Shown here piece by piece: positions 34,649 to 43,040 of a stretch of DNA of 64,000 nucleotides. Positions within the stretch are counted from its first letter, which is position 1. Each line of letters starts with the position of its first letter. This stretch comes from Sphingomonas sp. Its GTDB lineage: Bacteria; Pseudomonadota; Alphaproteobacteria; Sphingomonadales; Sphingomonadaceae. The stretch is taken from the NCBI RefSeq assembly GCF_017745215.1, contig NZ_JAGHZV010000010.1:1-64000 (forward strand), written 5' to 3'. Made by a program: the position numbers and the translations under genes. The notes under the pieces are model-generated. The model searched no databases. It had not been told where the DNA came from and saw only the letters and a program-made list of their open reading frames with translations.

Positions 34649-35640
34649 TCGGCGAGGCGCCGAGCATCGGGGGGCTCGGCATCCGCGGGCTCGACTCGCT
34701 CTGGGCGCGGCTGAGCGGCCGCGTCCCGCCCGAGCCGCTGCGGATGGCGGACCGGCTGATCCTCGACGGGCTCGGGCTCGGGCTCGAGCAGGCGATGCGT
34801 TACCTGCGCCTCGAGGCGCCCGAGCTCGCCGAGTTCGAGGCCTGGATCGTCGCCACCGCGGGCGAGCCCGATCCCGAGACGGTCGCGCGCTACCACGCCT
34901 GGCTCGACGGCCTGCCGCCGCCGCCCACCACCGCCGCGCGGATCGCCGCGATCGACGCGCTGCCGCCGGTGCTCGACACCGCCGACCTCGCGCATTGGGA
35001 CGCGCACGGCTGGGTGATCCTCCGCCAGGCGATCACCCCCGACGAGGCGCGCGCCTCGGCAGAGCTGCTCTGGCGGGTCACCGGCGCGCGGCTCGACGAG
35101 CCTGCGAGCTGGTATGGGCTCGATGCGCAGGGGATCATGATCCAGTGCTTCCAGGCCCCCGAACTCGAGGCGCCGCGCCGCTCGGATCGCGTCCACAAGG
35201 CGTTCGCCCAGCTCTGGGGCACCGCCGACCTCTGGCACCGCATCGACCGGATGAGCTTCAACCCGCCCGAGCGCGGCGGCTATATGTTCCCCGGCCCGCA
35301 CCTCCATTGGGACGAGAGCATCGCCCCGCCGATCCCCTTCGCGACGCAGGGCATCCTCTATTTCACCGACACCGCCGCCCACCAGGGCGCGCTGCGGCTC
35401 GTCCCCGGCTTCCACCATCGCCTCGCCGAGGGCTGGCTGGGAGCGTTGGACGATGCCGATCCGCGCGAGGTGGACCTGAGCGCCGAGGCGATCCCGATCC
35501 CCGCCAGCGCCGGCGACCTGATCATCTGGCGCCAGGAACTCCCCCATGGCGCCAGCCCCAACCGCGCCGCGCTGCCGCGCATGGCGCAATATGTCACGAT
35601 GGTCTCGGCCGACCTGGTACCGAACCCCGTGTGGCGGTGA
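34645..35640 (+). CDS. phytanoyl-CoA dioxygenase (PhyH) family protein
   Basis: 331 residues. Fe(II)/2-oxoglutarate oxygenase fold: the HxD pair is His221 and Asp223 in LHWDES, the distal His301 is in LPHGASPN, and the arginine that would hold 2-oxoglutarate follows soon after. About 115 extra N-terminal residues come before the catalytic domain and have no known match to me. Substrate unknown. Coupled by a 4-bp overlap to the DUF885 gene. Confidence 0.87.
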   Translation: MIGEAPSIGGLGIRGLDSLWARLSGRVPPEPLRMADRLILDGLGLGLEQAMRYLRLEAPELAEFEAWIVATAGEPDPETVARYHAWLDGLPPPPTTAARIAAIDALPPVLDTADLAHWDAHGWVILRQAITPDEARASAELLWRVTGARLDEPASWYGLDAQGIMIQCFQAPELEAPRRSDRVHKAFAQLWGTADLWHRIDRMSFNPPERGGYMFPGPHLHWDESIAPPIPFATQGILYFTDTAAHQGALRLVPGFHHRLAEGWLGALDDADPREVDLSAEAIPIPASAGDLIIWRQELPHGASPNRAALPRMAQYVTMVSADLVPNPVWR

Positions 35641-35656
35641 GCCTTTCTCCTAAGCC

Positions 35657-35736
35657 GTCATCCCGGCGAAAGCCGGGACCCAGGGCAGCAAGCGACATCG
35701 GCCATGACCGTGCTTCCCGGCTTCCGCCGGGATTAC
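35657..35736. repeat. sphingomonad palindromic repeat, copy 7, decayed right arm
   Basis: The left arm is intact; the right arm reads CTTCCCGGCTTCCGCCGGGATTAC, with several changes that weaken the pairing. Likely an older or mutating copy, between convergent genes. Confidence 0.8.
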
Positions 35737-35759
35737 GGTTGAGTTGGTCGGACTCGGAA

Positions 35760-36890
35760 CTAAAGCCTCAGGTGAATGCCCCGCCGCTGGAGCGGGACAA
35801 GGATCAGCACCACCAGCGCTAGGACCGCCACCGCGCAGGCGAAGGAGGCGAGATAGGGGTCGGCGATGATCGACTTCGCCACGCCGAACCCCCAGCCCTG
35901 CGGGCTCTGCCCGCCCGGCAGCCAGCCGATCCCGCCGGCAACGCCCAGCAGCTGCGAGAGGATGAAGGCGAGGATCGCATTGCCGCCGAGCACCATCAGC
36001 GGCGCCGCGACCCACCGGCCCGGTCGCGCCCTCAGCAACGCACCGAGCAGCACCAGCACCGCCAGCGCCACGCCGATGCTCAGCAGCGCGAAGCTCGGCG
36101 TCCAGATCCGCTTGTTGATCGGCACCCATGGGTCGAGCGCCAGCCCGAGAACCAGCAGCGCGACGCCTGCGCCGAGCAGCCACGGCCAGGCCCCCTCGCC
36201 GCGCCGCCGCCACGCGATCCCCGCGATCATGCCGGCGAGCAGGTTGGCGGTCGCCGGGATCGTCGAGAGCAGCCCTTCGGGATCATAGACCACCGCGCCG
36301 CTCGCATCGGTGCCGTAGAGCCAGAGGTGCGACACGGTGAACACCGCGCGGTCGATCCGCGCACCGAGGTTGCCCGCCGGATCGAGCTGCCCGCCGCCGA
36401 CGGTGGCCAGCAGCACCCAGTAGAGCAGCAGCAGCCCCGCCGCCGCCACACCGAGCCACTCCGGCGAGAAGGTCACCCGTCCGGCCGCATCGCGCCGCCC
36501 GGTCGCCACGCCGATCGCCAGCCCCAGCAGATAGCAGAGTGCGATCCGCTGGAGGATGCCGGGGATGCGCAGCGTCGCGAGGTTGAGGTCTGGCAACAGG
36601 TTGAGCGCCAGCCCGATCAGCATCAGCAGCGCCACCCGCTTGAGCACCTTGTGCCACAGCGCGCCGTCGACGGTGCGCGGGAAGCTCAGCCCCAGCGCCA
36701 TCCCGGCGCTGAACAGGAAGCCGGGGAAGACGAAGTCGGCGAGCGTCCAGCCGTGCCAGTCCGCATGGTGGAGTTGCGGCCAGGAGATTCTCCAGTCGCC
36801 GGGGCTGTTGACCAGGATCATCCCCGCCACCGCGAGCCCACGCAACGCGTCGAGCGCAGTCAGGCGCCCGCTTTCGCCTTTCAAGGCCAC
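35760..36890 (-). CDS. HGSNAT-like membrane acyltransferase (DUF1624/DUF5009)
   Basis: 376 residues with about ten membrane helices. The opening RLTALDALRGLAVAGMILVN is the hallmark of the heparan-alpha-glucosaminide N-acetyltransferase catalytic family, which moves acetyl groups across the membrane onto amino sugars. The HHADWHGWTLADFVFPGFLF segment holds the likely active histidine. Start is the GTG at 36890, preceded by GGAGAG; the frame is open further upstream but the residues there are not membrane-like. Substrate unknown, perhaps recycled envelope amino sugars. Confidence 0.86.
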   Translation of the reverse strand: MALKGESGRLTALDALRGLAVAGMILVNSPGDWRISWPQLHHADWHGWTLADFVFPGFLFSAGMALGLSFPRTVDGALWHKVLKRVALLMLIGLALNLLPDLNLATLRIPGILQRIALCYLLGLAIGVATGRRDAAGRVTFSPEWLGVAAAGLLLLYWVLLATVGGGQLDPAGNLGARIDRAVFTVSHLWLYGTDASGAVVYDPEGLLSTIPATANLLAGMIAGIAWRRRGEGAWPWLLGAGVALLVLGLALDPWVPINKRIWTPSFALLSIGVALAVLVLLGALLRARPGRWVAAPLMVLGGNAILAFILSQLLGVAGGIGWLPGGQSPQGWGFGVAKSIIADPYLASFACAVAVLALVVLILVPLQRRGIHLRL

Positions 36891-37011
36891 GTCTCTCTCC
36901 CCTCCAACGGCGCCCGGCCCCGGCATGCACCGCCCCGGCCCGCCCCGCACCACCCTGTCCCAACTGGCCTTCCCGGACAAGCGCTGGAAATCGTAGGGCA
37001 AAGTTCGAGTG

Positions 37012-37260
37012 ATGGTGAGCCCCATGATGCCGTTGCTGCTGAAGCCCGCGAGCGATCCTGAAGCCGAGCGCCAGCTCGGACCGTCGCCCGCACTGATGGA
37101 TGCGCTGGCCGCCGAGATCGGGCGGACGCCGGCACGCGCGCGCCCGGCGCTCGTCGCGCGCATCGCCTCGCTGCTCGAGGCGGCAACCGCGGCCGACCTC
37201 CAGCCGCCTGCCTGGCCCGAGCTCTACTGGCCCTTGCTGTTCGGCGATCCCGAGACCTAG
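37012..37260 (+). CDS. small hypothetical protein
   Basis: About 82 residues, unrecognised. The sequence has a helical middle (ALMDALAAEIG...RARPALVARIASLLEAA) and a Trp/Pro/Tyr-rich end (PPAWPELYWPLLFGD). Third-position GC is as high as in real neighbours. Candidate starts are 37009 (GTG), 37012, 37024 and 37027; none has a strong ribosome site. It diverges from the acyltransferase and overlaps the nadA stop by 4 bp on the opposite strand. Confidence 0.5.
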   Translation: MVSPMMPLLLKPASDPEAERQLGPSPALMDALAAEIGRTPARARPALVARIASLLEAATAADLQPPAWPELYWPLLFGDPET

Positions 37261-38273
37261 TCGCCCTGGGTGACCGGCCCCATCGGCCCCAGGTCGCCCT
37301 GCCCCACCGTCCCGCTCGCCATGTCGAGCATCCGGTCGAGGCTCTTCTTCGCCTTCAGCCGCAGCCCTTCCTCGACATCAATCCTGGGCTCGAGGTCGCG
37401 CAGCGAGAGGTACAGCTTCTCCATCGTGTTGAGCGCCATGTAGGGGCAGACGTTGCAGTTGCAGTTGCCGTCCGCGCCAGGCGCGCCGATGAAGGCCTTG
37501 CCGGGGACCGCCTTCTCCATCTGGTGGATGATGTGCGGCTCGGTCGCGACGATCAGCGTGTCGCCCGGGAAGGACTTGGCAAAGTCGAGGATGCCGCTGG
37601 TCGAGCCGACGTAGTCGGCATGGTCGAGCACGTGCGGCGGGCACTCCGGGTGCGCGGCGACCGGCGCCGAGGGATGCTGCGCCTTGAGCTTGAGCAGCTC
37701 GGTCTCGCTGAACGCCTCGTGGACGATGCACACGCCCGGCCACAGCAGCATGTCGCGCCCGGTCTTGCGGTTCATATAGCCGCCGAGGTGCTTGTCGGGC
37801 CCGAAGATGATCTTCTGGTCCGCCGGCAGCTGCGCGAGGATCTTCTCGGCCGAGGAGCTGGTGACGATGATGTCCGACAGCGCCTTCACCTGGATCGAGC
37901 TGTTGATGTAGGTGATCGCGATATGGTCGGGATGCTGCGCGCGGAAGGCGGCGAACTGCTCGGGCGGGCAGCTGTCCTCCAGGCTGCAGCCGGCATCCAT
38001 GTCGGGCAGCACCACGGTCTTCTGCGGCGAGAGGATCTTCGCCACTTCGGCCATGAAGCGCACCCCGCAGAAGGCGATCACGTCGGCATTGGTCTCGGCC
38101 GCCTTGCGCGACAGGTCGAGGCTGTCGCCGACGAAGTCGGCGATGTCCTGCAGCTCGGGCTTCTGATAGTAGTGCGCGAGGATCACCGCGTTGCGCTCCT
38201 TGCGCAGCCGATCGATCTCGGCGCGCAGGTCGAGCCCGCTCAGGCTCCCGCCGATGCCGTTGCGTGCGTCCAT
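37257..38273 (-). CDS. nadA: quinolinate synthase A
   Basis: 338 residues. Condenses iminoaspartate with dihydroxyacetone phosphate to quinolinate using a [4Fe-4S] cluster. Visible are AHYYQKPELQDIADFVGDS (about 43-61), FCGVRFMAE with a cluster cysteine, DMDAGCSLEDSCPP, HPECPP and the C-terminal NCNCNVCPYM carrying another ligand. Start ATG 38273 was preferred over upstream frame because MDARNG gives the normal length. First committed step of NAD synthesis with nadC elsewhere in the window; nadB is not seen here. Confidence 0.95.
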   Translation of the reverse strand: MDARNGIGGSLSGLDLRAEIDRLRKERNAVILAHYYQKPELQDIADFVGDSLDLSRKAAETNADVIAFCGVRFMAEVAKILSPQKTVVLPDMDAGCSLEDSCPPEQFAAFRAQHPDHIAITYINSSIQVKALSDIIVTSSSAEKILAQLPADQKIIFGPDKHLGGYMNRKTGRDMLLWPGVCIVHEAFSETELLKLKAQHPSAPVAAHPECPPHVLDHADYVGSTSGILDFAKSFPGDTLIVATEPHIIHQMEKAVPGKAFIGAPGADGNCNCNVCPYMALNTMEKLYLSLRDLEPRIDVEEGLRLKAKKSLDRMLDMASGTVGQGDLGPMGPVTQGD

Positions 38274-38325
38274 TCCAGCTTGCTCCCGTGTCTCGCGGCG
38301 CACATGGCCCCGTGAGACGGCAGGA

Positions 38326-39096
38326 TCAAGGCCGCGGCGGCGCGCCGAACGCGAGCGGAGGCACTTCGGCGCCCGGCGAGCCGGCGGTCACCGCATCGTA
38401 GAGCGCGATGCCGGCCGGGCTGTGCGTGACGGCCTCGGTGACGAGCAGCATCGCCACCATCGCGGCCATCCCGTACCACCAGGCCGGATGCACGCGTCCG
38501 GTCCGCCGGATGTCGGCGACAGCGCCGATCGCGGGGAAGACCAGCAGCGGCACGAACGCCGCCTCGAAGGCATAGGGCATCAGGAGCGGCGACGGCAGCA
38601 TCCGGCTGATCGCAGGGCCGAGCAGCAGCGCCATCCCGCAATAGTGCAGGCGGCGGTGCCAGTCGGTCTGGCGGCGAAGCGCGATCGCCGCGGCGGTGAG
38701 CCCCGCAAAAAAGGTCACGGTCAGCGGATCGAAGACCAGGAAGTTGAGCGGCGTGAAGAAGAACGGCGCCTCGCCGAGCCGCACCATCCGAACCGTCACG
38801 GCGGTACCCAGGATGATCATCGCGACGATCCAGCCGGCGCCGAGCCAGCCGAGCCGGCGGTGCAGCGCCTTGTTCCCGGTCGCGACGAAGAGGTTCTGGA
38901 GCAGGTAGATCACGATCCAGCCCATGAACACCACGGCATGGGCATGGACGATCAGCGGCTTGGCGAAGGTCGAGCGGCCCATCGCGAGGTGGAAGGTGAA
39001 GCCCGTGAACACGATCAGCGCCATGACGATCGCCATCGTCATGAAGAAACGTTCGTCGCCACGCTCGTCGCGCAGCGGGCCAGCCATGGTCGCCAT
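38326..39096 (-). CDS. seven-helix membrane protein, function unknown
   Basis: 256 residues with about seven membrane helices. Conserved-looking histidines occur at helix ends: HAHAVVFMGW (about 51-60), LHRRLGWLG (about 78-86) and WHRRLHYCGM (about 145-154). Such paired histidines suggest heme or metal binding, as in several small cytochrome-like or copper-associated membrane families, but I cannot assign one. Single gene with 52 bp before nadA. Confidence 0.7.
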   Translation of the reverse strand: MATMAGPLRDERGDERFFMTMAIVMALIVFTGFTFHLAMGRSTFAKPLIVHAHAVVFMGWIVIYLLQNLFVATGNKALHRRLGWLGAGWIVAMIILGTAVTVRMVRLGEAPFFFTPLNFLVFDPLTVTFFAGLTAAAIALRRQTDWHRRLHYCGMALLLGPAISRMLPSPLLMPYAFEAAFVPLLVFPAIGAVADIRRTGRVHPAWWYGMAAMVAMLLVTEAVTHSPAGIALYDAVTAGSPGAEVPPLAFGAPPRP

Positions 39097-39161
39097 CGGA
39101 TTCCCCCCAATCGGAACGGAGCGACCCTAACGCAAATCAGCTTGCCCGCAAAGTCGTGCAG

Positions 39162-39899
39162 CTATTGCCGCTCGCGCGCCGGGCGATCGCGGCCGATATC
39201 GCGGGGATTGGTCGACATGTCCCACACTTCGCCGTTGCGCGGCTCGCCCTGAAAATAGACTTGGACGCTCGCGTCGATCCCAGCGGCCTTCAAGGGCATC
39301 TCGAAGGTCTTGGCGACCGCCCGCCGCGTCGATTCGCGCGCCATCTTCATCGGCGTCGGCTCCTGCGCCTGGCGCACCAGCTCGGCGCGCGCCGCCTTGC
39401 GGTTGGCGTCGTCGAGCGCCGATTCGGCGTCGGTCAGCGTCATCAGGATGCCGCCTTCGCTATACTCGCGGATGTGCTCCATATCGACTTCGGGGCCGAC
39501 CACTTCGACCGGCGGCAGCACCACCGTGAGCTTCTTGCCCGTCGGGTCCCAGCTCACGTCGTTCTGCTGGAGCCGCGCGAGATCGACTTCGTAGCGCACG
39601 CTCCCCGGCATGATCAGCGTCTTCTGCGCGGTGAGACCGAGCCGGCTCTGCTTCGAGGTGACCACTGCGACATAGCGCGCGGCGAAGGTCGAGAGCCGGT
39701 TCTGCTCGCGCAGCCCCTGGAGGCTCGACTGGGCGATGGTGGTGGGATCGGGGTTGAGGAAGCGCTGCTTGAGCTGGTCGCCGAGCAGCCAGAAGGCCGC
39801 GCCGAGGATCACCACGACCGCGATCATTCCCGCGACGAACTTGAGGCAGCCGCCGCCGCGGCCCCGTCCGCTTTCCCGTTCTACGCCGCCATCCGCCAT
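39162..39899 (-). CDS. DUF4230 domain protein
   Basis: 245 residues. A short Gly/Arg-rich cytoplasmic start and one membrane helix (about 18-40) are followed by an extracytoplasmic DUF4230 domain: LREQNRLSTFAARYVAVVTS (about 63-82), KTLIMPGSVRYEVDLARL (about 93-110) and a long helix that ends near 215. DUF4230 proteins have no known function. Its start overlaps the end of the MBL hydrolase gene by 19 bp, so the two are co-expressed. Confidence 0.85.
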   Translation of the reverse strand: MADGGVERESGRGRGGGCLKFVAGMIAVVVILGAAFWLLGDQLKQRFLNPDPTTIAQSSLQGLREQNRLSTFAARYVAVVTSKQSRLGLTAQKTLIMPGSVRYEVDLARLQQNDVSWDPTGKKLTVVLPPVEVVGPEVDMEHIREYSEGGILMTLTDAESALDDANRKAARAELVRQAQEPTPMKMARESTRRAVAKTFEMPLKAAGIDASVQVYFQGEPRNGEVWDMSTNPRDIGRDRPARERQ

Positions 39900-40738
39900 G
39901 CGCCGTTGTCCTCCCTCACCAGTCCGCGGCCGCGAAGGTCGATCAGGTGCGCGAGCACCGAACGGCCCGCCGCGCCCGTCAGCCGCGGATCGAGCCCGAC
40001 ATACATGCGCTCGACCATCGCGGGCACCTCGCCCACGTCCTGCCGGAGCAAACGCAGGATCTGCCCCTCGCGTTGCCTGCGATGGCCGATCAGCCCGCGC
40101 ACGAAGCGCTGGGGCTTGTCGATCGGCTCGCCGTGCGCGGGGAAGTAGATGCGGTCCTCGCGCGCCATGAGCTTGTCGAGGCTGGCCATATAGGCGGTCA
40201 TGTCGCCGTCCGGCGGCGCGACCACGGTGGTCGACCAGCCCATGACATGGTCGCCGGTGAACAGCGCGCCGGTCTCGCGCAGCGAGAAGCAGAGGTGGTT
40301 CGAGGTGTGGCCCGGCGTCGCCACCGCCTCGAGCGTCCAGCCCTCGCCCGCCACCGTCTCGCCGTCGTCGAGCACGAGGTCCGGCGCATAGCTGGTGTCG
40401 AACGAGGCGTCGGCGCGCGGGCCGGCATCCTTGAGCACGAGCGGCGCGCAGCCGATCACGCGCGCGCCGGTGCGATCCTGGAGCGGCCGTGAGGCGGGGC
40501 TATGGTCGCGATGCGTGTGGGTGCAGAGGATCGCCTTCACCGGCCGGCCCGCGATCGCCATCACCAGCGCGTCGAGATGCGCGGGCTCGTCGGGGCCGGG
40601 ATCGATCACGGCGAGATCAGCCTCGCCGACCAGATAGGTCTGGGTGCCAGTATAGGTATAGGGCGACGGGTTCGGCGCCAGGATGCGCGTGACCAGCGGG
40701 TCGATCGCCATGGCGATGCCGGTCGGGGCCTCGATCAT
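39881..40738 (-). CDS. MBL-fold metallo-hydrolase (LACTB2-like)
   Basis: 285 residues. Zinc motif THTHRDHSPA (about 74-83), then PGHTSNHLCF, GDHVMGW, and FPAHGEP provide the full metal site. The C-terminal helical domain with HLIDLRGRGLV resembles the winged-helix end of LACTB2-type endoribonucleases and related hydrolases. Reaction unassigned. Start may be 40738, 40747 or 40711 (MAIDPLV). Lies upstream of and overlaps the DUF4230 gene. Confidence 0.87.
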   Translation of the reverse strand: MIEAPTGIAMAIDPLVTRILAPNPSPYTYTGTQTYLVGEADLAVIDPGPDEPAHLDALVMAIAGRPVKAILCTHTHRDHSPASRPLQDRTGARVIGCAPLVLKDAGPRADASFDTSYAPDLVLDDGETVAGEGWTLEAVATPGHTSNHLCFSLRETGALFTGDHVMGWSTTVVAPPDGDMTAYMASLDKLMAREDRIYFPAHGEPIDKPQRFVRGLIGHRRQREGQILRLLRQDVGEVPAMVERMYVGLDPRLTGAAGRSVLAHLIDLRGRGLVREDNGAWRMAA

Positions 40739-40797
40739 GCAGGGCATGTGGCGCCTCGCCGGGACGCGCGCAAGCAGGGCGTTTCGTCCCGCCAACG

Positions 40798-40838
40798 AAA
40801 AAACGGAGCCGGCCGCACGAAGGAGAGCGACCGGCCCC
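40798..40838 (-). terminator. intrinsic terminator after the M56/BlaR1-like gene
   Basis: On the minus strand a 12-bp stem (40838-40827 with 40816-40805, two G-U pairs) and 10-nt loop is followed by GTTTTTT (40804-40798). Well placed to end the BlaI-BlaR1 transcript. Confidence 0.8.
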
Positions 40839-40843
40839 GCATT

Positions 40844-40877
40844 GGAAGGGCCGCCAAATGGGGCAGACGGCCCTTCC
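40844..40877. repeat. 10-bp inverted repeat upstream of the terminator
   Basis: GGAAGGGCCG (40844-40853) and CGGCCCTTCC (40868-40877) pair perfectly around 14 nt, immediately before the terminator hairpin on the minus strand. It may stabilise the transcript end. Confidence 0.5.
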
Positions 40878-40892
40878 CCCTAGCCCAAACCG

Positions 40893-42536
40893 TCAGTCGT
40901 CCCCGCTCTTGGCTTCCTTCTCGACCTCGGCGATCGCCTCGTCGATGCCCTTGAGCGCTTCGGCCTTCGCATCGGCCGGCATCTCGCCGTTCGCCTCGAT
41001 CGAGTTGCGCGCGGCGCGCAGCCCCATGATCGCGCTGCGCAGGCCCATGTCCTTCGAACGGCGCGCGATGTCCTTCGCCATGTCCTCGCTCGCCTTGGCC
41101 ATCGCTTCGATGCGCTTGGTGCAGATGACGATGACCTGCTTCTTGCCGTCCTTGCCCGGCGTGACCTGGACCACCGATTTGCCGTCGTCGCTCTTGCCCC
41201 TGCAGGCGCCTTCCTTGACCTCGGGGACGCTCGCCTCGACCCAGCTCATGTCGGGCGTGCCCTGGCTGTCGGCGATCACGACGACCTTCTTGCCGTCCTT
41301 GCCGTCGGTGGTGATGCGATAGACGCGCTTCTCGACATGGGTGCCGGGCGCAGGCGCAGCCGGGGCCTCGGGCGGCGCAGGCGGCGCTTCCTGGCCGGCG
41401 ACCGCAGGGGCTGCGGGCGGAGCCGGCGGCGCCGCTTCCACGGCGGGCGCGGCAGGCGCAGCCGGCGCCTCGGGCGCGGCCGGCGCGCTCTGGGTGATGG
41501 CGACACCGAGGGTCTTCTCGACCTTTCGCGTGATCCGCTCGGCGGCCTGGCTGCCGGAGGCGGTCAGCCCCAGTGCTGCGAGCGAAAGGATGCTCACCCC
41601 GGCGATGCCGCCGGCGATGCGCTTGGGGGAAAATTTCCTGGTCTTCGAGAGCATGCGAAGCCTCCCTTTGAGTTCGTTGATCGTGTGCAGGTGACATGCC
41701 GCCGAGACCGCGCCCCCATGCGCGGACTTGACGATCGCGCGGCCATAGGCATGGCGCAGCGATTGGTTGCGGCCGGCGAGCACGAGCTCGTCGCAGGCCA
41801 TTTCCTGGTCGGCCCGGAAGGCGCGGAAGGCGCGCCAGGCGATCGGATTCCACCAGTGGATCGCGAGCAGTACCAGCGCGACCCAATTGGCGATCAGGTC
41901 GCCGCGGCGGTGGTGCGCGAGTTCATGCGCGAGCGCGAGGCTGCGCTCGACAGGGTCGTAGCGCTCGGCGAAGTCGCTCGGAAAGGCCACATATTTGCGC
42001 CAGATGCCGAAGGCGAGCGGGCCCTGGGTGCCGTCGGTCTCGATCACTTCGACGCGGCCCTCGGCGACCCGGCGGCGGCGGCGCGTCAGCCGCTGGAGCC
42101 GTGCGCAGAACAACGCGTAGCGAACCAGGTGATAGGCGAGGAAGGCCAGCGCGCCGCCGATCCAGACCGCGAGCAGGATCGTCGAAAGCGCGGGCATCTG
42201 CGCCGTCGCAGCCACGACTTGCGGCGCGGCAGTGGTCGCGGCGTCGCCGGCGCTGATCACGATCACCTGCGCCGCTTCCGGAGCCGCGGCCTGCGCAGGC
42301 ATCGCCGTGACCGCCGCTGCCTGCGGCATGAACGGCTCGATCACCCGCGACAGGCCCCAGCCGCCCGGCAGCGGCGGCATCACCAGCCGCAGCACCGGGA
42401 TCGCCCACAACCCATAGGCCAGCGCGGGCCCCAGCACGCGCCGCGCCGGCTGGCGCAGCAGCATCACGGCCGCCATCAGCAGGCTGGTGGCGATCAGCGT
42501 CTCGACGATCCAAGGGATGATTGGCCATGCCGTCAT
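40893..42536 (-). CDS. M56-family BlaR1-like sensor peptidase without penicillin-binding domain
   Basis: 547 residues. Helices at the N-terminus (about 5-60) and about 125-150 frame a cytoplasmic M56 peptidase with HELAHHRRGD (His204, Glu205, His208). A further membrane helix (about 305-330) is followed by a Pro/Ala-rich stretch (about 345-400) and an extracytoplasmic Lys/Asp-rich domain with two cysteines. Classical BlaR1 has a transpeptidase-like sensor there; none is present, so the ligand is probably not a beta-lactam. Overlaps the BlaI-like gene by 4 bp. Confidence 0.87.
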   Translation of the reverse strand: MTAWPIIPWIVETLIATSLLMAAVMLLRQPARRVLGPALAYGLWAIPVLRLVMPPLPGGWGLSRVIEPFMPQAAAVTAMPAQAAAPEAAQVIVISAGDAATTAAPQVVAATAQMPALSTILLAVWIGGALAFLAYHLVRYALFCARLQRLTRRRRRVAEGRVEVIETDGTQGPLAFGIWRKYVAFPSDFAERYDPVERSLALAHELAHHRRGDLIANWVALVLLAIHWWNPIAWRAFRAFRADQEMACDELVLAGRNQSLRHAYGRAIVKSAHGGAVSAACHLHTINELKGRLRMLSKTRKFSPKRIAGGIAGVSILSLAALGLTASGSQAAERITRKVEKTLGVAITQSAPAAPEAPAAPAAPAVEAAPPAPPAAPAVAGQEAPPAPPEAPAAPAPGTHVEKRVYRITTDGKDGKKVVVIADSQGTPDMSWVEASVPEVKEGACRGKSDDGKSVVQVTPGKDGKKQVIVICTKRIEAMAKASEDMAKDIARRSKDMGLRSAIMGLRAARNSIEANGEMPADAKAEALKGIDEAIAEVEKEAKSGDD

Positions 42537-42901
42537 TGCTTGAGCTCCTTCAAGAGCGCCTCGATCTCGGCGATGTCCTGGTCCGAAAGCTGGTCGCGCT
42601 CGGCGAGGTGCGCGACGAGCGGGGTCAGCTTGCCGCCGAACAGCCGGTCGATCATCCGCCGCGACTCGCCCGCGACATAGTCGGCGCGCGCGACGAGCGG
42701 GCGGTAGAGGTAGCGCCGCCCCTCCTCCTCATGCGCGATGATGTTCTTGGCGAGCAGCCGGCCGAGCAGCGTCTTGACCGTGTTGGCGCTCCAGTCGCGG
42801 CTCGGCGCGACGCGTTCGGAGACTTCCTGCGCGGTGAGCGGCGACTCGTCCCACAACACTTCCATCACGGCATGTTCGGCGTCGCTGATCCGTTCGCTCA
42901 T
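42533..42901 (-). CDS. BlaI/MecI-family transcriptional repressor
   Basis: 122 residues. Winged-helix DNA-binding domain: ISDAEHAVMEVLWDESPLTA (about 5-24), the recognition helix region SANTVKTLLGRLL (about 38-50) and wing GRRYLYRPL. A C-terminal dimer domain follows (about 80-122), including the region cleaved by BlaR1-type partners. Start ATG 42901 matches the usual MSERISDAE opening. Likely represses itself and the M56 gene through the two dyads just upstream. Confidence 0.92.
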   Translation of the reverse strand: MSERISDAEHAVMEVLWDESPLTAQEVSERVAPSRDWSANTVKTLLGRLLAKNIIAHEEEGRRYLYRPLVARADYVAGESRRMIDRLFGGKLTPLVAHLAERDQLSDQDIAEIEALLKELKQ

Positions 42902-42919
42902 CGAGTCTCTCTCAAAAAT

Positions 42920-42956
42920 GACTACGCCTGTAATCGTTACGATTACGCTTGTAGTC
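42920..42956 (-). promoter_or_regulatory. twin BlaI-type operators
   Basis: Two dyads of the form GAYTAC-N4-GTARTC lie at 42920-42935 and 42941-42956, 21 bp centre to centre, i.e. two DNA turns. The pair is also an overall palindrome (TGACTAC...GTAGTCA outer, GTAATCG...CGATTAC inner). They sit 19 bp upstream of the repressor ATG. The TAC/GTA core agrees with BlaI/MecI/CopY operators. Confidence 0.75.
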
Positions 42957-43040
42957 AAGGGGTGAACGACAGCTGAACGAACGTGCAGGAAAGCATCCGT
43001 TTCGCATCCAAGCCTTCCCGCCGGGCGGGGGCGCCGCTAT

